Both the position numbers and the translations under genes were made by a program. This document shows positions 27,993 through 36,268 of a DNA stretch of 64,000 bases, in pieces. The notes beneath the pieces were generated by a model. The model worked only from the letters and a program-made list of their open reading frames with translations. It did no database searches and had not been told where the DNA came from. The number at the start of each line of letters is the position of its first letter. The stretch's first letter is position 1. Location of the stretch: NCBI GenBank assembly GCA_025941565.1, contig JAPCYN010000016.1:1-64000 (forward strand), read 5' to 3'. This stretch comes from Legionella sp. 515359. Its GTDB lineage: Bacteria; Pseudomonadota; Gammaproteobacteria; Legionellales; Legionellaceae.

Positions 27993-28985
27993 ATGAAAAT
28001 TAAATTAATTATTAAAGAACTATCATTCATCCTACTGTTTTTAATCGCAAGTCAAAGCATCAGCTTTGCATTTGGGCATCACTTTTCCGAGGACACCGCT
28101 AACCAGAGCAACAGTATTATAGATTCCGAAAATCAAGCGCAAGAGCATCGCGATAGAAAAAAAGAATCCTCTAAAAATTTACCTTTTACACCCAAAAAAA
28201 CGATATCCATCACCATTGATGATCTCCCTTTTGTTGGTGAATATCGAAACTTTCATTTGAATATGATGATCGATACGATGACCAAGGAGCAGGTTCCTGC
28301 TACCGGATTTATTATCGCCAGTGAAGTACGTAAGAATAATTGGGAAATACTGCATAAATTTCGCGATGCAGGTTTCGGATTAGGTAACCACACCCTCACT
28401 CATGCCAATTTAAACAAATTGGATACCGAAGAATACATTCAGGAAATTCAAGGTGCGGATGACATTTTACTGCCTGTTTTAACGGAGCCTAAATATTTTC
28501 GTTACCCTTATTTGGCGATGAGTTCTGGACAAAAAAAAGAAGACATACTCTGTTATCTCGCGAAAAAAAATTATCATGTTGCCCCCATAACTATAGATTC
28601 CAAGGATTTTGTCTTTAATCAACGTCTGTTATCCGTGCCTGAAATGGATAGACGAGCCTATCTTGAGGAAATGAAGCCCTTTTATCTTGATTTTATTTGG
28701 CAACAAACGCTTCGTGCTGAAGAGCACAATCAATTTCATCAAAATACCGATCAAGCACAAATTTTATTGATTCATGCCAATTTACTTAATGCTTACGTTT
28801 TACCCGATATTATTAATTTGTATAAACAAAAGGGTTATGAGTTCGTCAACTTAGAAGCGGCATTAAAAACGTTTAAACATTCAATTCATTGCAACAGACC
28901 CCATGTACTTGCGCAGAACGCAAAACATCAGCTACAGAAGATTGCAAGTAATAGCAAGATTGAGAAATTAATTGAGTGGGATTAA
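27993..28985 (+). CDS. Exported polysaccharide deacetylase (NodB-homology, CE4)
   Basis: Metal-dependent deacetylase of cell-wall or other N-acetylated glycans. The NodB motifs are 'SITIDDLPFV' (motif 1, the catalytic Asp pair), 'GNHTLTHANLNKL' (motif 2, H-x3-H metal ligands), 'FRYPYL' (motif 3) and the late 'ILLIHANLLNAYVLPD' with the catalytic His. Motif 1 has DD in the normal place. From the ATG at 27993 residues 1-28 form a signal peptide, so I prefer it to the ATG at 27957 that is in the same frame; neither has a clear ribosome-binding site. Peptidoglycan deacetylation to resist lysozyme is a plausible role. Confidence 0.88.
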   Translation: MKIKLIIKELSFILLFLIASQSISFAFGHHFSEDTANQSNSIIDSENQAQEHRDRKKESSKNLPFTPKKTISITIDDLPFVGEYRNFHLNMMIDTMTKEQVPATGFIIASEVRKNNWEILHKFRDAGFGLGNHTLTHANLNKLDTEEYIQEIQGADDILLPVLTEPKYFRYPYLAMSSGQKKEDILCYLAKKNYHVAPITIDSKDFVFNQRLLSVPEMDRRAYLEEMKPFYLDFIWQQTLRAEEHNQFHQNTDQAQILLIHANLLNAYVLPDIINLYKQKGYEFVNLEAALKTFKHSIHCNRPHVLAQNAKHQLQKIASNSKIEKLIEWD

Positions 28986-29012
28986 GGGAAAAACAAGGAG
29001 CCCGCTGCGTGG

Positions 29013-29153
29013 CCTCATTGCCATTAAAGTTAAGAATTTTTGCCATCCCGCGAAAGCGGGAATCTATTCTTATAGTAGCACTGTACCCCTATGGAATTGG
29101 GTTCCCGCCTTCGCGGGAACGACCGTTTTTTCCTTAACTTAATGGCAGTGAGG
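29013..29153. mobile_element. MITE-like 141-bp element with 24-bp terminal inverted repeats
   Basis: The ends CCTCATTGCCATTAAAGTTA (29013 on) and the reverse complement of the sequence ending at 29153 (CCTCACTGCCATTAAGTTAA) agree at about 21 of 24 positions. Inside are two further palindromes, TCCCGCGAAAGCGGGA and TTCCCGCCTTCGCGGGAA. There is no coding capacity. I see no target-site duplication. Confidence 0.65.
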
Positions 29154-29287
29154 ACTGAACTTTCCTACCCGTATTTTACTGTTTATTTCATAAACTCAAG
29201 AGCATAATTTTTGGTAAAAATTTTAGCTTTAACCTAAACTGTATATAGGATTAAAAATGGACTTGCGCTAAAAACAAGGAATGGAAT

Positions 29288-29821
29288 TTGAAATTCATGC
29301 TAGCTAAAAAGACAGCGTTCACCTTAATTGAGCTCTTGGTGACTTTACTGGTGCTCTGTATCACTTTGGTTTTGGCGATCCCCTCCTTAAGTAATATGCT
29401 TATGAACAATCGTCTGACAGCCTATACAGATATGTTTGTGAACGCACTCAATTATGCACGCAACAGCGCTCTTAACGAATCAATGAATGTCGTGGTTTGC
29501 CCATTTGGAGCAGCCCAATCGACTCTTTGTGGTGGAACCTGGAGCGCGGGATGGATAGTGGTAACCCAACCCACAGCAGGCACGAGCATCTTATTGCAAA
29601 GTCAACAGCTTACCCCTTCAGATCCTGTCCTTTCAGGTACCGTTGCGAATGTGGTTTTTGACCCACATGGATTGGCTACTACCCCAGGTAATTTCAAATT
29701 CTGTGATAGTAGAGGTGGAACATTTGCGCGTTCCATAGAAATATTAGCAACTGGATTTATCCAATTTGGCGCAACGCCCGGACAAGCAGTTTGGGATAAC
29801 AGTGCACTTACATGTCCATAA
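29288..29821 (+). CDS. fimT: Minor type IV pilin, FimT/GspH family
   Basis: Minor pseudopilin that helps prime the type IV pilus; FimT-type pilins also bind DNA during uptake. Prepilin leader and N-helix read 'AKKTAFTLIELLVTLLVLCI': the residue before the FTLIEL helix is Ala rather than the usual Gly. The GspH/FimT domain follows, with 'NNRLTAYTDMFVNALNYARN' and a C-terminal 'VVFDPHGLAT'. The start is TTG at 29288 (AAGGA six bases upstream) or ATG at 29297. First gene of a six-gene minor-pilin operon; the next starts 13 bases on. Confidence 0.92.
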   Translation: MKFMLAKKTAFTLIELLVTLLVLCITLVLAIPSLSNMLMNNRLTAYTDMFVNALNYARNSALNESMNVVVCPFGAAQSTLCGGTWSAGWIVVTQPTAGTSILLQSQQLTPSDPVLSGTVANVVFDPHGLATTPGNFKFCDSRGGTFARSIEILATGFIQFGATPGQAVWDNSALTCP

Positions 29822-29833
29822 TGGAGAGTATTC

Positions 29834-30379
29834 GTGAATCATTCAGGGAAGGGCTGTGCACAACAATCAGGAATGACATTAATCGAGGTCCTCATTGCTT
29901 TCGTAATTTTGGCTATAGGTATGTTAGGTATCGCAGGGATGTTACTCATCTCGAGTAAAGCCAATAATTCCAGTTACGCCAAACAGCAGGCTGTGCAGTG
30001 TATCTATGACATATTTGATAAAATTCGTGCCAATAATCAGACTGCGATTAATGGGAGCTACAATATCAGTAATATCAACAGCAGCGGAACGCCGATTCTC
30101 CCTCCCGCTCCTGCGGTTATGTGCAATCAATCACCTTGTTCAAGTACTCAGCTGGCTGCGTATGATACCTGGTATTGGCTTACCTACGATGTAACAAGAC
30201 TACCTAGTGGCAGCGGTTCAATAAGCTCTGCTCCGGCTCCAGGAACGGGAGGAAATACACTCATTACAGTAACCGTACAATGGGACGACAGTCTGGCACA
30301 AAATCTGGTTGGTGCAAGCAGTGCTCCTGCTGCGGCTAACCCAAACTATGTTCAACTCAGCATACAAAGCCTATTATGA
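29834..30379 (+). CDS. pilV: Minor pilin PilV
   Basis: Minor pilin of the pilus-initiation complex with PilW, PilX and PilY1. The class III leader ends 'CAQQSG|MTLIEVLIAFVIL', a proper Gly(-1) and Glu(+5), followed by 'AIGMLGIAGML', as in PilV. The start is a GTG at 29834 with GGAG seven bases upstream. The globular part has a CNQSPC segment that may form a disulphide. It overlaps pilW by four bases (ATGA), so translation is coupled. 181 aa, normal for the family. Confidence 0.93.
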   Translation: MNHSGKGCAQQSGMTLIEVLIAFVILAIGMLGIAGMLLISSKANNSSYAKQQAVQCIYDIFDKIRANNQTAINGSYNISNINSSGTPILPPAPAVMCNQSPCSSTQLAAYDTWYWLTYDVTRLPSGSGSISSAPAPGTGGNTLITVTVQWDDSLAQNLVGASSAPAAANPNYVQLSIQSLL

Positions 30380-31443
30380 ACAATTATAAAACGCATCAAC
30401 AGGGTTTTTCCTTAGTCGAATTAATGGTCGCCACCGCCATTGGCCTGTTACTCAGTTATGCAGCGATAGAAATATATGTGACACAAACTCAAATCTATAG
30501 AGCCACAAACTCTCAAGCGCTTATGCAAAGTACAGAAAATGCCCTTACCAATTTAGTCACCCCTGTGATTCGATCAGCCGGATTTGTAGGTTGTGGTTCA
30601 CTCGGTACCGCCATGTCTAATCTAAATGGTGGTGGTTCAGACCCTATTGGCTCGCTCAATACTAATCCGACCTTGGTGGCGGGTTATAATCGAAATGGAA
30701 CAACAATTACAATTACCCAAGGGAATCCTGCCAATGACAGCAATCCGGGTAACTGGACCCCTTCCTTAGACTCATCATTGTCAGGAAATGTTGAACATAC
30801 GAGTGATGTTCTCGTTGTTCTCGGTGCAACGCCTAACAGCTCCCCTGTCTCAATAACAGCGATTGATTCGAGTAGTAGTTCCTTTACAGTGCAAAGCATG
30901 AACGGCATTAATCTAGCTGCAGGACAATTTGCAGCCGTATCTGATTGTGTAAAATCCTCTATTTTTCTTGTTACTGGCATAGGCGGGACCAGCATTTCTC
31001 ATGGGACAGGCTCAGGACAATATCAAAACTCCACCTCAGGTTTTATTGTAAACTACCAGGCAGGGGCTCAATTCACTCCGGTACAACAAACTGCTTTTTT
31101 TGTAGGACAAGGAACAGGCGGGCAAAGTACATTGATGCGCGGTATCTTAACTGGAACAGGATGGATTATCCAACCTCTTGTTCCTGGAGTTGACGCAATG
31201 AAGGTACAGTACGGTATAGGGAGTAATGGTTCAATCTCTCAGTATGTCACTGCCGATGCAGTCACAAACTGGGCTCAAGTTTATGCGATTCGCCTGGGCT
31301 TTTTAATTGAAGGGAAAGTTGCTTCCGGCAATCAGAACACCACTCAATATAATGTATTAGATACCTTAGTCACCGTACCTAATGACAATCGGTTACGTCA
31401 CGTATATGAAATTAATATTGCTTTAAGGAATGCGAGCTCATGA
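30376..31443 (+). CDS. pilW: Minor pilin PilW
   Basis: Minor pilin supporting the PilY1-tipped initiation complex. The leader 'MNNYKTHQQG|FSLVELMVA' has Gly(-1), Phe(+1) and Glu(+5). The 345-residue mature part contains 'APVIRSAGFVGCGSLG'-like PilW segments (here TPVIRSAGFVGCG) and the C-terminal 'HVYEINIALRN' typical of PilW. It overlaps pilV and pilX by four bases each, so the three are translated as a chain. The length of 355 aa is normal. Confidence 0.93.
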   Translation: MNNYKTHQQGFSLVELMVATAIGLLLSYAAIEIYVTQTQIYRATNSQALMQSTENALTNLVTPVIRSAGFVGCGSLGTAMSNLNGGGSDPIGSLNTNPTLVAGYNRNGTTITITQGNPANDSNPGNWTPSLDSSLSGNVEHTSDVLVVLGATPNSSPVSITAIDSSSSSFTVQSMNGINLAAGQFAAVSDCVKSSIFLVTGIGGTSISHGTGSGQYQNSTSGFIVNYQAGAQFTPVQQTAFFVGQGTGGQSTLMRGILTGTGWIIQPLVPGVDAMKVQYGIGSNGSISQYVTADAVTNWAQVYAIRLGFLIEGKVASGNQNTTQYNVLDTLVTVPNDNRLRHVYEINIALRNASS

Positions 31444-32141
31444 ATCCTATTTCTCAAAATACACAGCCCATTCTCTCATCCAGCAACAACAATAGAGCTC
31501 TTTCAAAACATGCTGCAGAGAGAGAAGTACACGGTAACGCAAAGTGCAGAACCAAAATGTCTGCGCCAATACCTAAAGAGTCGAATATTGTGGAGTCTAA
31601 CAGCTCAGAGGAGAATACCTCCTCGCCGCAAGAGTTTGCTCGGAAGAGAGTAATCTCAGTACAACAGAATGGGTACATCCTGTTAATGACGATGGTTTTA
31701 CTTATAATTCTTACCGCTTTAGCACTTACAAATGCATCCCTCAACACAACCCAAACACGAATTGCAGCGAATGCTACTGATACCGAAATCAGTTTGGAAA
31801 AAACTGAAGGAGCATTAAACGAAGCGGTGAACAATCTGTTGAATGGAACTTATAACGCAACAAACTTCCTGAAGAACAGTAATGGACTGTATATATTGAA
31901 TCCCGCCGACCCACCATTATGGTCGACCACGAATTGGTCAAGCGCTACATCAGTGATTCATGGCTTCCAAGGTTATTCCAATACTCAGTCAGGTTACATC
32001 ATTGAGCAACTCCCCTCAATTATTCAGCCTGGACAAAATATGAATACACCTACGCGAGTATATCGGATCACAGCCCGTTCCATAGGAGCCAATGGAAATA
32101 CAACAGTGATGCTACAAAGTACAGTACAAATACAACAATAG
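31440..32141 (+). CDS. pilX: Minor pilin PilX with a 78-residue N-terminal extension
   Basis: The PilX signature 'QQNG|YILLMTMVLLIILTAL' begins only at residue 75, with processing expected after G78. PilX proteins normally have leaders of about 10 residues; here 74 polar, Ser/Asn/Glu-rich residues precede it. Codons 60-78 contain no ATG, GTG or TTG, so no short leader start is available; the nearest internal Met is M40. The overlap with pilW (ATGA) supports the first ATG. The mature protein, about 155 aa, is normal. PilX works with PilV, PilW and PilY1 in pilus assembly. Confidence 0.85.
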   Translation: MNPISQNTQPILSSSNNNRALSKHAAEREVHGNAKCRTKMSAPIPKESNIVESNSSEENTSSPQEFARKRVISVQQNGYILLMTMVLLIILTALALTNASLNTTQTRIAANATDTEISLEKTEGALNEAVNNLLNGTYNATNFLKNSNGLYILNPADPPLWSTTNWSSATSVIHGFQGYSNTQSGYIIEQLPSIIQPGQNMNTPTRVYRITARSIGANGNTTVMLQSTVQIQQ

Positions 32142-32149
32142 GTCAATGA

Positions 32150-35100
32150 ATGATGAACAATGCACGAAGCAATTATCATGGTAAAAGACTAAAAACTATG
32201 CTGTTAATCATGCTATCACCCTTTGCAACGGCAGCACCTACTTTAAATATTCCCCAAGTTCCACTCATCTTGGCAAGCCCGATTCACCCACAAATATTAA
32301 TTGCCATTGGAAATTCCGAATCAATGGACGGTGACTTAAGCGGTGCAATCATGACAGGCTCCGGCTCACTAGCCGGGGGGTTAAGCTCGCTGAGTAATTC
32401 CAGTTCACCAATCAATTACACCGTGCCCGCAGGATTTACGCCTCCAATACAAGCAGCAAATAGCAGTGGGTTAGCGCCTTATACCGTCAGTCAAAACAGT
32501 ATGCTGAAGGATAATAGCTCCAGCCGTTTAAATGTGGCCAAGGCAGGTATTGAAGCCATTATCAACACCTACATGCAATCTACTGACTTTGCTTTGGAAA
32601 CATACAGTATCAGCAGTGTCGGAGTTTACAATACCTGGGTGTACTACATGTCACCACAAAGCAGTAATTTTTCTTTTACCAATACTCCGGTTGCAGGAAA
32701 TACCTATGTCAAGAATCCTTGTTACAACTACACTACGGCCTCTTCAACCATTCAGAGCAATTGCAGCTCCATTGCCAGTTTTTATGGTTCTTCAGTAGTG
32801 TCTTCTAATTTATACATGCAAATCGGTTCATCAAGTGATTTCCCTTCAATTAATGACGTACTCTATGCATCAAGCGCACTCCAAGGAGTATTTCTTACAT
32901 ACAGCGGCCCCTCGCCTGCCACCCCCTATCCGCCTAATTTTTCTATTGGCAATTACAATAATGGAAATGTATTAATTTCTTACTCCAAATCATTACCGAA
33001 TATTGGTGGTTTTGGTACAAGTCCAACCAACGCAGGATTTGTACCCTTTTCCCCGCAAGTAATTTATTCTCGACGCGGCTTTGGGTATAACGGTAGCCAA
33101 TCCGCAACAACCGGAAATATATTGGTTCCGATGACGAGTGCGGGAACAAATCCGACAACTACAAGTATCAATAATGCCATTGGTGTATTTACACCCTACT
33201 TACAACCCGAAACGAACTCTACTGCAACCAAGGAGATTAAAGCTTCCGCAGTCCAATCACCAATCGCAGGTCTGCTCTCGAAAGCCAATTCATATCTCAC
33301 CACATTAGGCAGTACCAGTGGTAATGGCTGTCCTCAGAAAAAATACGTTATTTTAATTTCTGATGGCCTGCCAACCCAAGATCTGAGTGGCAAGCTGTGG
33401 CCTCCCCTAGGCAGCGCTGCGGCTACAGGCTATAGCATTAGTGCAACTTTTAATGCAGACGGTTCCCTTCAAAGTACCAATTGCCAGGCCTTAACCGATG
33501 CAATTAATACAATTAAAACACTCAAACAGAATGGGATTCTAACCTACGTGGTAGGACTTGGTGCTGGAGTTAACCCCACACTAAACCCTCAGGCAGCAGC
33601 AACACTTACTGCGATGGCTGTAGCTGGGGGAACAATCAATTATTACCCTGCCACCAACTCAACTGATCTGGTAAATGATCTGAATTCCATCATGATTTCA
33701 ATCCAGAATGGATCCTATACAACCACTGCAGCATCAGTAAGCTCAACTCAACTCAGCACAAATAGTGTGGAATATAAAGCCAGTTTTGTATCCAATGATA
33801 CCCCTTACCTCGACTGGACAGGGAGTTTAGTTGCCATGCCTTTAAACCCTACTACAGGAATTCCAACAGGCGCTATAAACTGGAATGCCCAACCTTTACT
33901 GGATAACCTGGTAGTTGGCTCGGGATGGTCAGCAAACCGATTCATTGTAACCTGGAATCCTACTACCAATACCGGTGTTCCGTTTGCATGGACCAGTATA
34001 AGCGCTACCCAACAAGCAGCACTTCAACCTTCGGATTTATTAGGCCAACAACGGTTGCAATACTTGCGTGGTGATACTGCTCTTGAGTTGCGTAACGGGG
34101 GAAATTTTCGCAATCGCTCTCATATTTTAGGGGATATTATCGACAGTCAGGTCCTGTATGTAGGTCCTCCATCAGGACCTTATATCAGCCCAAGTTATCT
34201 TTCTTTTGCGCAAGCCCAAGCCAATCGAACACCAATGGTGTATGTTGGAGCAAACGATGGCATGTTACACGCATTTAATGCGGTGAATGGGCAAGAGGTT
34301 TTTGCTTTTATTCCTAATGGTGTATTTAATAATCTCGTCTATCTTCCAAGTTCTCTTTACAACTTAAGTCACCGCTTTTACGTGGATGGCCCCCCTCAAT
34401 CAGCAGATGTGCAATTCGCTGACAGCACCTGGCATACCGTACTGGTTGGAGGTGAAAATGGAGGGGGTAACAGTATTTTTGGATTAGATATTACCAACCC
34501 GGTCAATTTTATTGATGAAACCAACTTGGCACAACGGGTGCTATGGGAATTTACCGATGGTGATATGGGGCTTAGTTACAGCCAACCACAAATAGCACAA
34601 ATTGGAGTAAATAATGCAACACCCGCTACTTTTGCCGTCTTTTTTGGTAATGGTTACAACAATCCGAATAACACATCGGTACTGTATGCAGTCAATCCGC
34701 AAACCGGTGCCCTCATCAGTAAAATCAATCTTTGCACCGCCGCACCCAGTGCATGCAGCAGTTCATTGCCCCAAGGATTATCCTCAGTAGCTGTAGCAAA
34801 CCAAAATGGTTTTCAAGGTACCTCTATAACCAACGTCTATGCAGGCGATTTACAAGGAAATATGTGGTCAGTAAATGTCAGTGATCCCAACCCGACGAAT
34901 TGGACTGTACGCTTGTTATTTCAGGCAAAAGATTCGTCAGGTACTGTACAACCCATTACTACCCCACCTGTAATCACACTTAACCCTAACTATCCACGCA
35001 TACCCGGACTGTTTGTGATGTTTGGCACTGGGCAATTACTGGAAACCGCTGACTTGCTCGATACGCAAACGCAAACGATTTATGGAGTATTGGATAAACC

Positions 35101-35626
35101 CCAGTCCAGTGTCACTTATACACGCAATGACCTGCAGCAACAAACTCTGAATTTAGTTTCAACCTCAACCTCTGGTTTATCCGTACCTGTAGTTACTGCA
35201 TCATCAACTACGGTCAACTGGAATAACTTATTTGGATGGTATGATGATCTGATTGTTTCCGGCCAGCGTACAGTTACTAATCCTACAATATTTAATGGAG
35301 CCTTTATTAGCACTTTAAATACTCCCCCACAAACGTGCAGCACGAACTTTAGCTCGATGTTGCTTGAGCTCAACTTCAAGACAGGAGGATCATTCCCCAA
35401 CCCCCAAATTACCGGTGTTAGCGCCAGTGGAAATCCTAATAATCAGTATTACTACTCAGGCGTTGTAGGTATTCAATTGGCTAATACCTTTGCGAATGCA
35501 GCAACTGTGGTATCGAATCAAAGTAATTATGTGGTTCTGCTTATTACCCAGGCTAATGGCAGTCAATCGACTATATTGAATCCCAATAGCACGCGCAGAA
35601 AAACTGGATGGTGGCAACTGCAATAA
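32150..35626 (+). CDS. pilY1: PilY1 (PilC-like) pilus tip adhesin and assembly factor
   Basis: Large exported protein that caps the pilus tip, mediates adhesion and counters PilT-driven retraction. A signal peptide lies within the first 35 residues ('MLLIMLSPFATAAP'). The N-terminal half (about 60-520) resembles a von Willebrand A-type region with 'YVILISDGLPTQDLSG'. The C-terminal half is the PilY1/PilC beta-propeller: 'RTPMVYVGANDGMLHAFNA', 'FYVDGPPQSADVQF', 'VLVGGENGGGNSIFGLDITN' and 'MFGTGQLLETADL'. At 1158 aa it matches family length. It begins eight bases after pilX; ATG at 32153 is an equal start. Confidence 0.94.
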   Translation: MMNNARSNYHGKRLKTMLLIMLSPFATAAPTLNIPQVPLILASPIHPQILIAIGNSESMDGDLSGAIMTGSGSLAGGLSSLSNSSSPINYTVPAGFTPPIQAANSSGLAPYTVSQNSMLKDNSSSRLNVAKAGIEAIINTYMQSTDFALETYSISSVGVYNTWVYYMSPQSSNFSFTNTPVAGNTYVKNPCYNYTTASSTIQSNCSSIASFYGSSVVSSNLYMQIGSSSDFPSINDVLYASSALQGVFLTYSGPSPATPYPPNFSIGNYNNGNVLISYSKSLPNIGGFGTSPTNAGFVPFSPQVIYSRRGFGYNGSQSATTGNILVPMTSAGTNPTTTSINNAIGVFTPYLQPETNSTATKEIKASAVQSPIAGLLSKANSYLTTLGSTSGNGCPQKKYVILISDGLPTQDLSGKLWPPLGSAAATGYSISATFNADGSLQSTNCQALTDAINTIKTLKQNGILTYVVGLGAGVNPTLNPQAAATLTAMAVAGGTINYYPATNSTDLVNDLNSIMISIQNGSYTTTAASVSSTQLSTNSVEYKASFVSNDTPYLDWTGSLVAMPLNPTTGIPTGAINWNAQPLLDNLVVGSGWSANRFIVTWNPTTNTGVPFAWTSISATQQAALQPSDLLGQQRLQYLRGDTALELRNGGNFRNRSHILGDIIDSQVLYVGPPSGPYISPSYLSFAQAQANRTPMVYVGANDGMLHAFNAVNGQEVFAFIPNGVFNNLVYLPSSLYNLSHRFYVDGPPQSADVQFADSTWHTVLVGGENGGGNSIFGLDITNPVNFIDETNLAQRVLWEFTDGDMGLSYSQPQIAQIGVNNATPATFAVFFGNGYNNPNNTSVLYAVNPQTGALISKINLCTAAPSACSSSLPQGLSSVAVANQNGFQGTSITNVYAGDLQGNMWSVNVSDPNPTNWTVRLLFQAKDSSGTVQPITTPPVITLNPNYPRIPGLFVMFGTGQLLETADLLDTQTQTIYGVLDKPQSSVTYTRNDLQQQTLNLVSTSTSGLSVPVVTASSTTVNWNNLFGWYDDLIVSGQRTVTNPTIFNGAFISTLNTPPQTCSTNFSSMLLELNFKTGGSFPNPQITGVSASGNPNNQYYYSGVVGIQLANTFANAATVVSNQSNYVVLLITQANGSQSTILNPNSTRRKTGWWQLQ

Positions 35627-35635
35627 GGATGCAAA

Positions 35636-36058
35636 ATGAATCAATCACGAAACACAGGCTTCACCTTAATTGAATTAATGATAGCCATACTTATTATGGC
35701 CACATTAGCGACAATAGCCTATCCTTACTATGTCAGTTTCATGCTGAAATCACGTCGTTCTGATGCTATGGCCGCACTAGCACAAGATCAGATCATCCTT
35801 GAACGGTGTTATGCCCAAAATTTTTCTTATAATGCTCCCTGCGGCTCATTACCAGCATTTCCACAAACATCTGCTCAAGGTTTTTACACTATTACCTTAA
35901 CTAACTTAGGGCCAACATCATACACACTGACAGCAACACCCATTGGAAGCCAAACTGAAGATACGACCTGTGTCAGTATGGCTGTTGATCAATCAAATGC
36001 GAAAACCGCTGTAGACTCATCAGGAACGGCACAAACTATTTGTTGGAATCCAACGTAG
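35636..36058 (+). CDS. pilE: Minor pilin PilE
   Basis: Type IV pilin-like protein of the minor-pilin operon. The leader 'MNQSRNTG|FTLIELMIAILIM' is canonical, with the usual 'YPYYVSFMLKSRRSDAMAAL' after the hydrophobic stretch. Four Cys in the globular part can form the disulphides common in these proteins. At 140 aa it is of normal length. Last gene of fimT-pilV-pilW-pilX-pilY1-pilE, nine bases after pilY1; a 210-base gap separates it from comEC. Confidence 0.93.
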   Translation: MNQSRNTGFTLIELMIAILIMATLATIAYPYYVSFMLKSRRSDAMAALAQDQIILERCYAQNFSYNAPCGSLPAFPQTSAQGFYTITLTNLGPTSYTLTATPIGSQTEDTTCVSMAVDQSNAKTAVDSSGTAQTICWNPT

Positions 36059-36268
36059 CATAAGCTCTTGCCCTGATATAAATAAAATACTAGAACGCAT
36101 TCGCTTAATCGAGGCGATGGGGAGCAATTGTCAACGCACCCTAAGTTTTTTTAAAAATTTGAATAAAGTAAAAAATACTTGATATACAGATACATTCAAT
36201 TTTGCTTTACAAAAAATTCTTAATTCTCTACCATCCCCTTCTAATGGACAGTCCAACTTAAAAATGAA

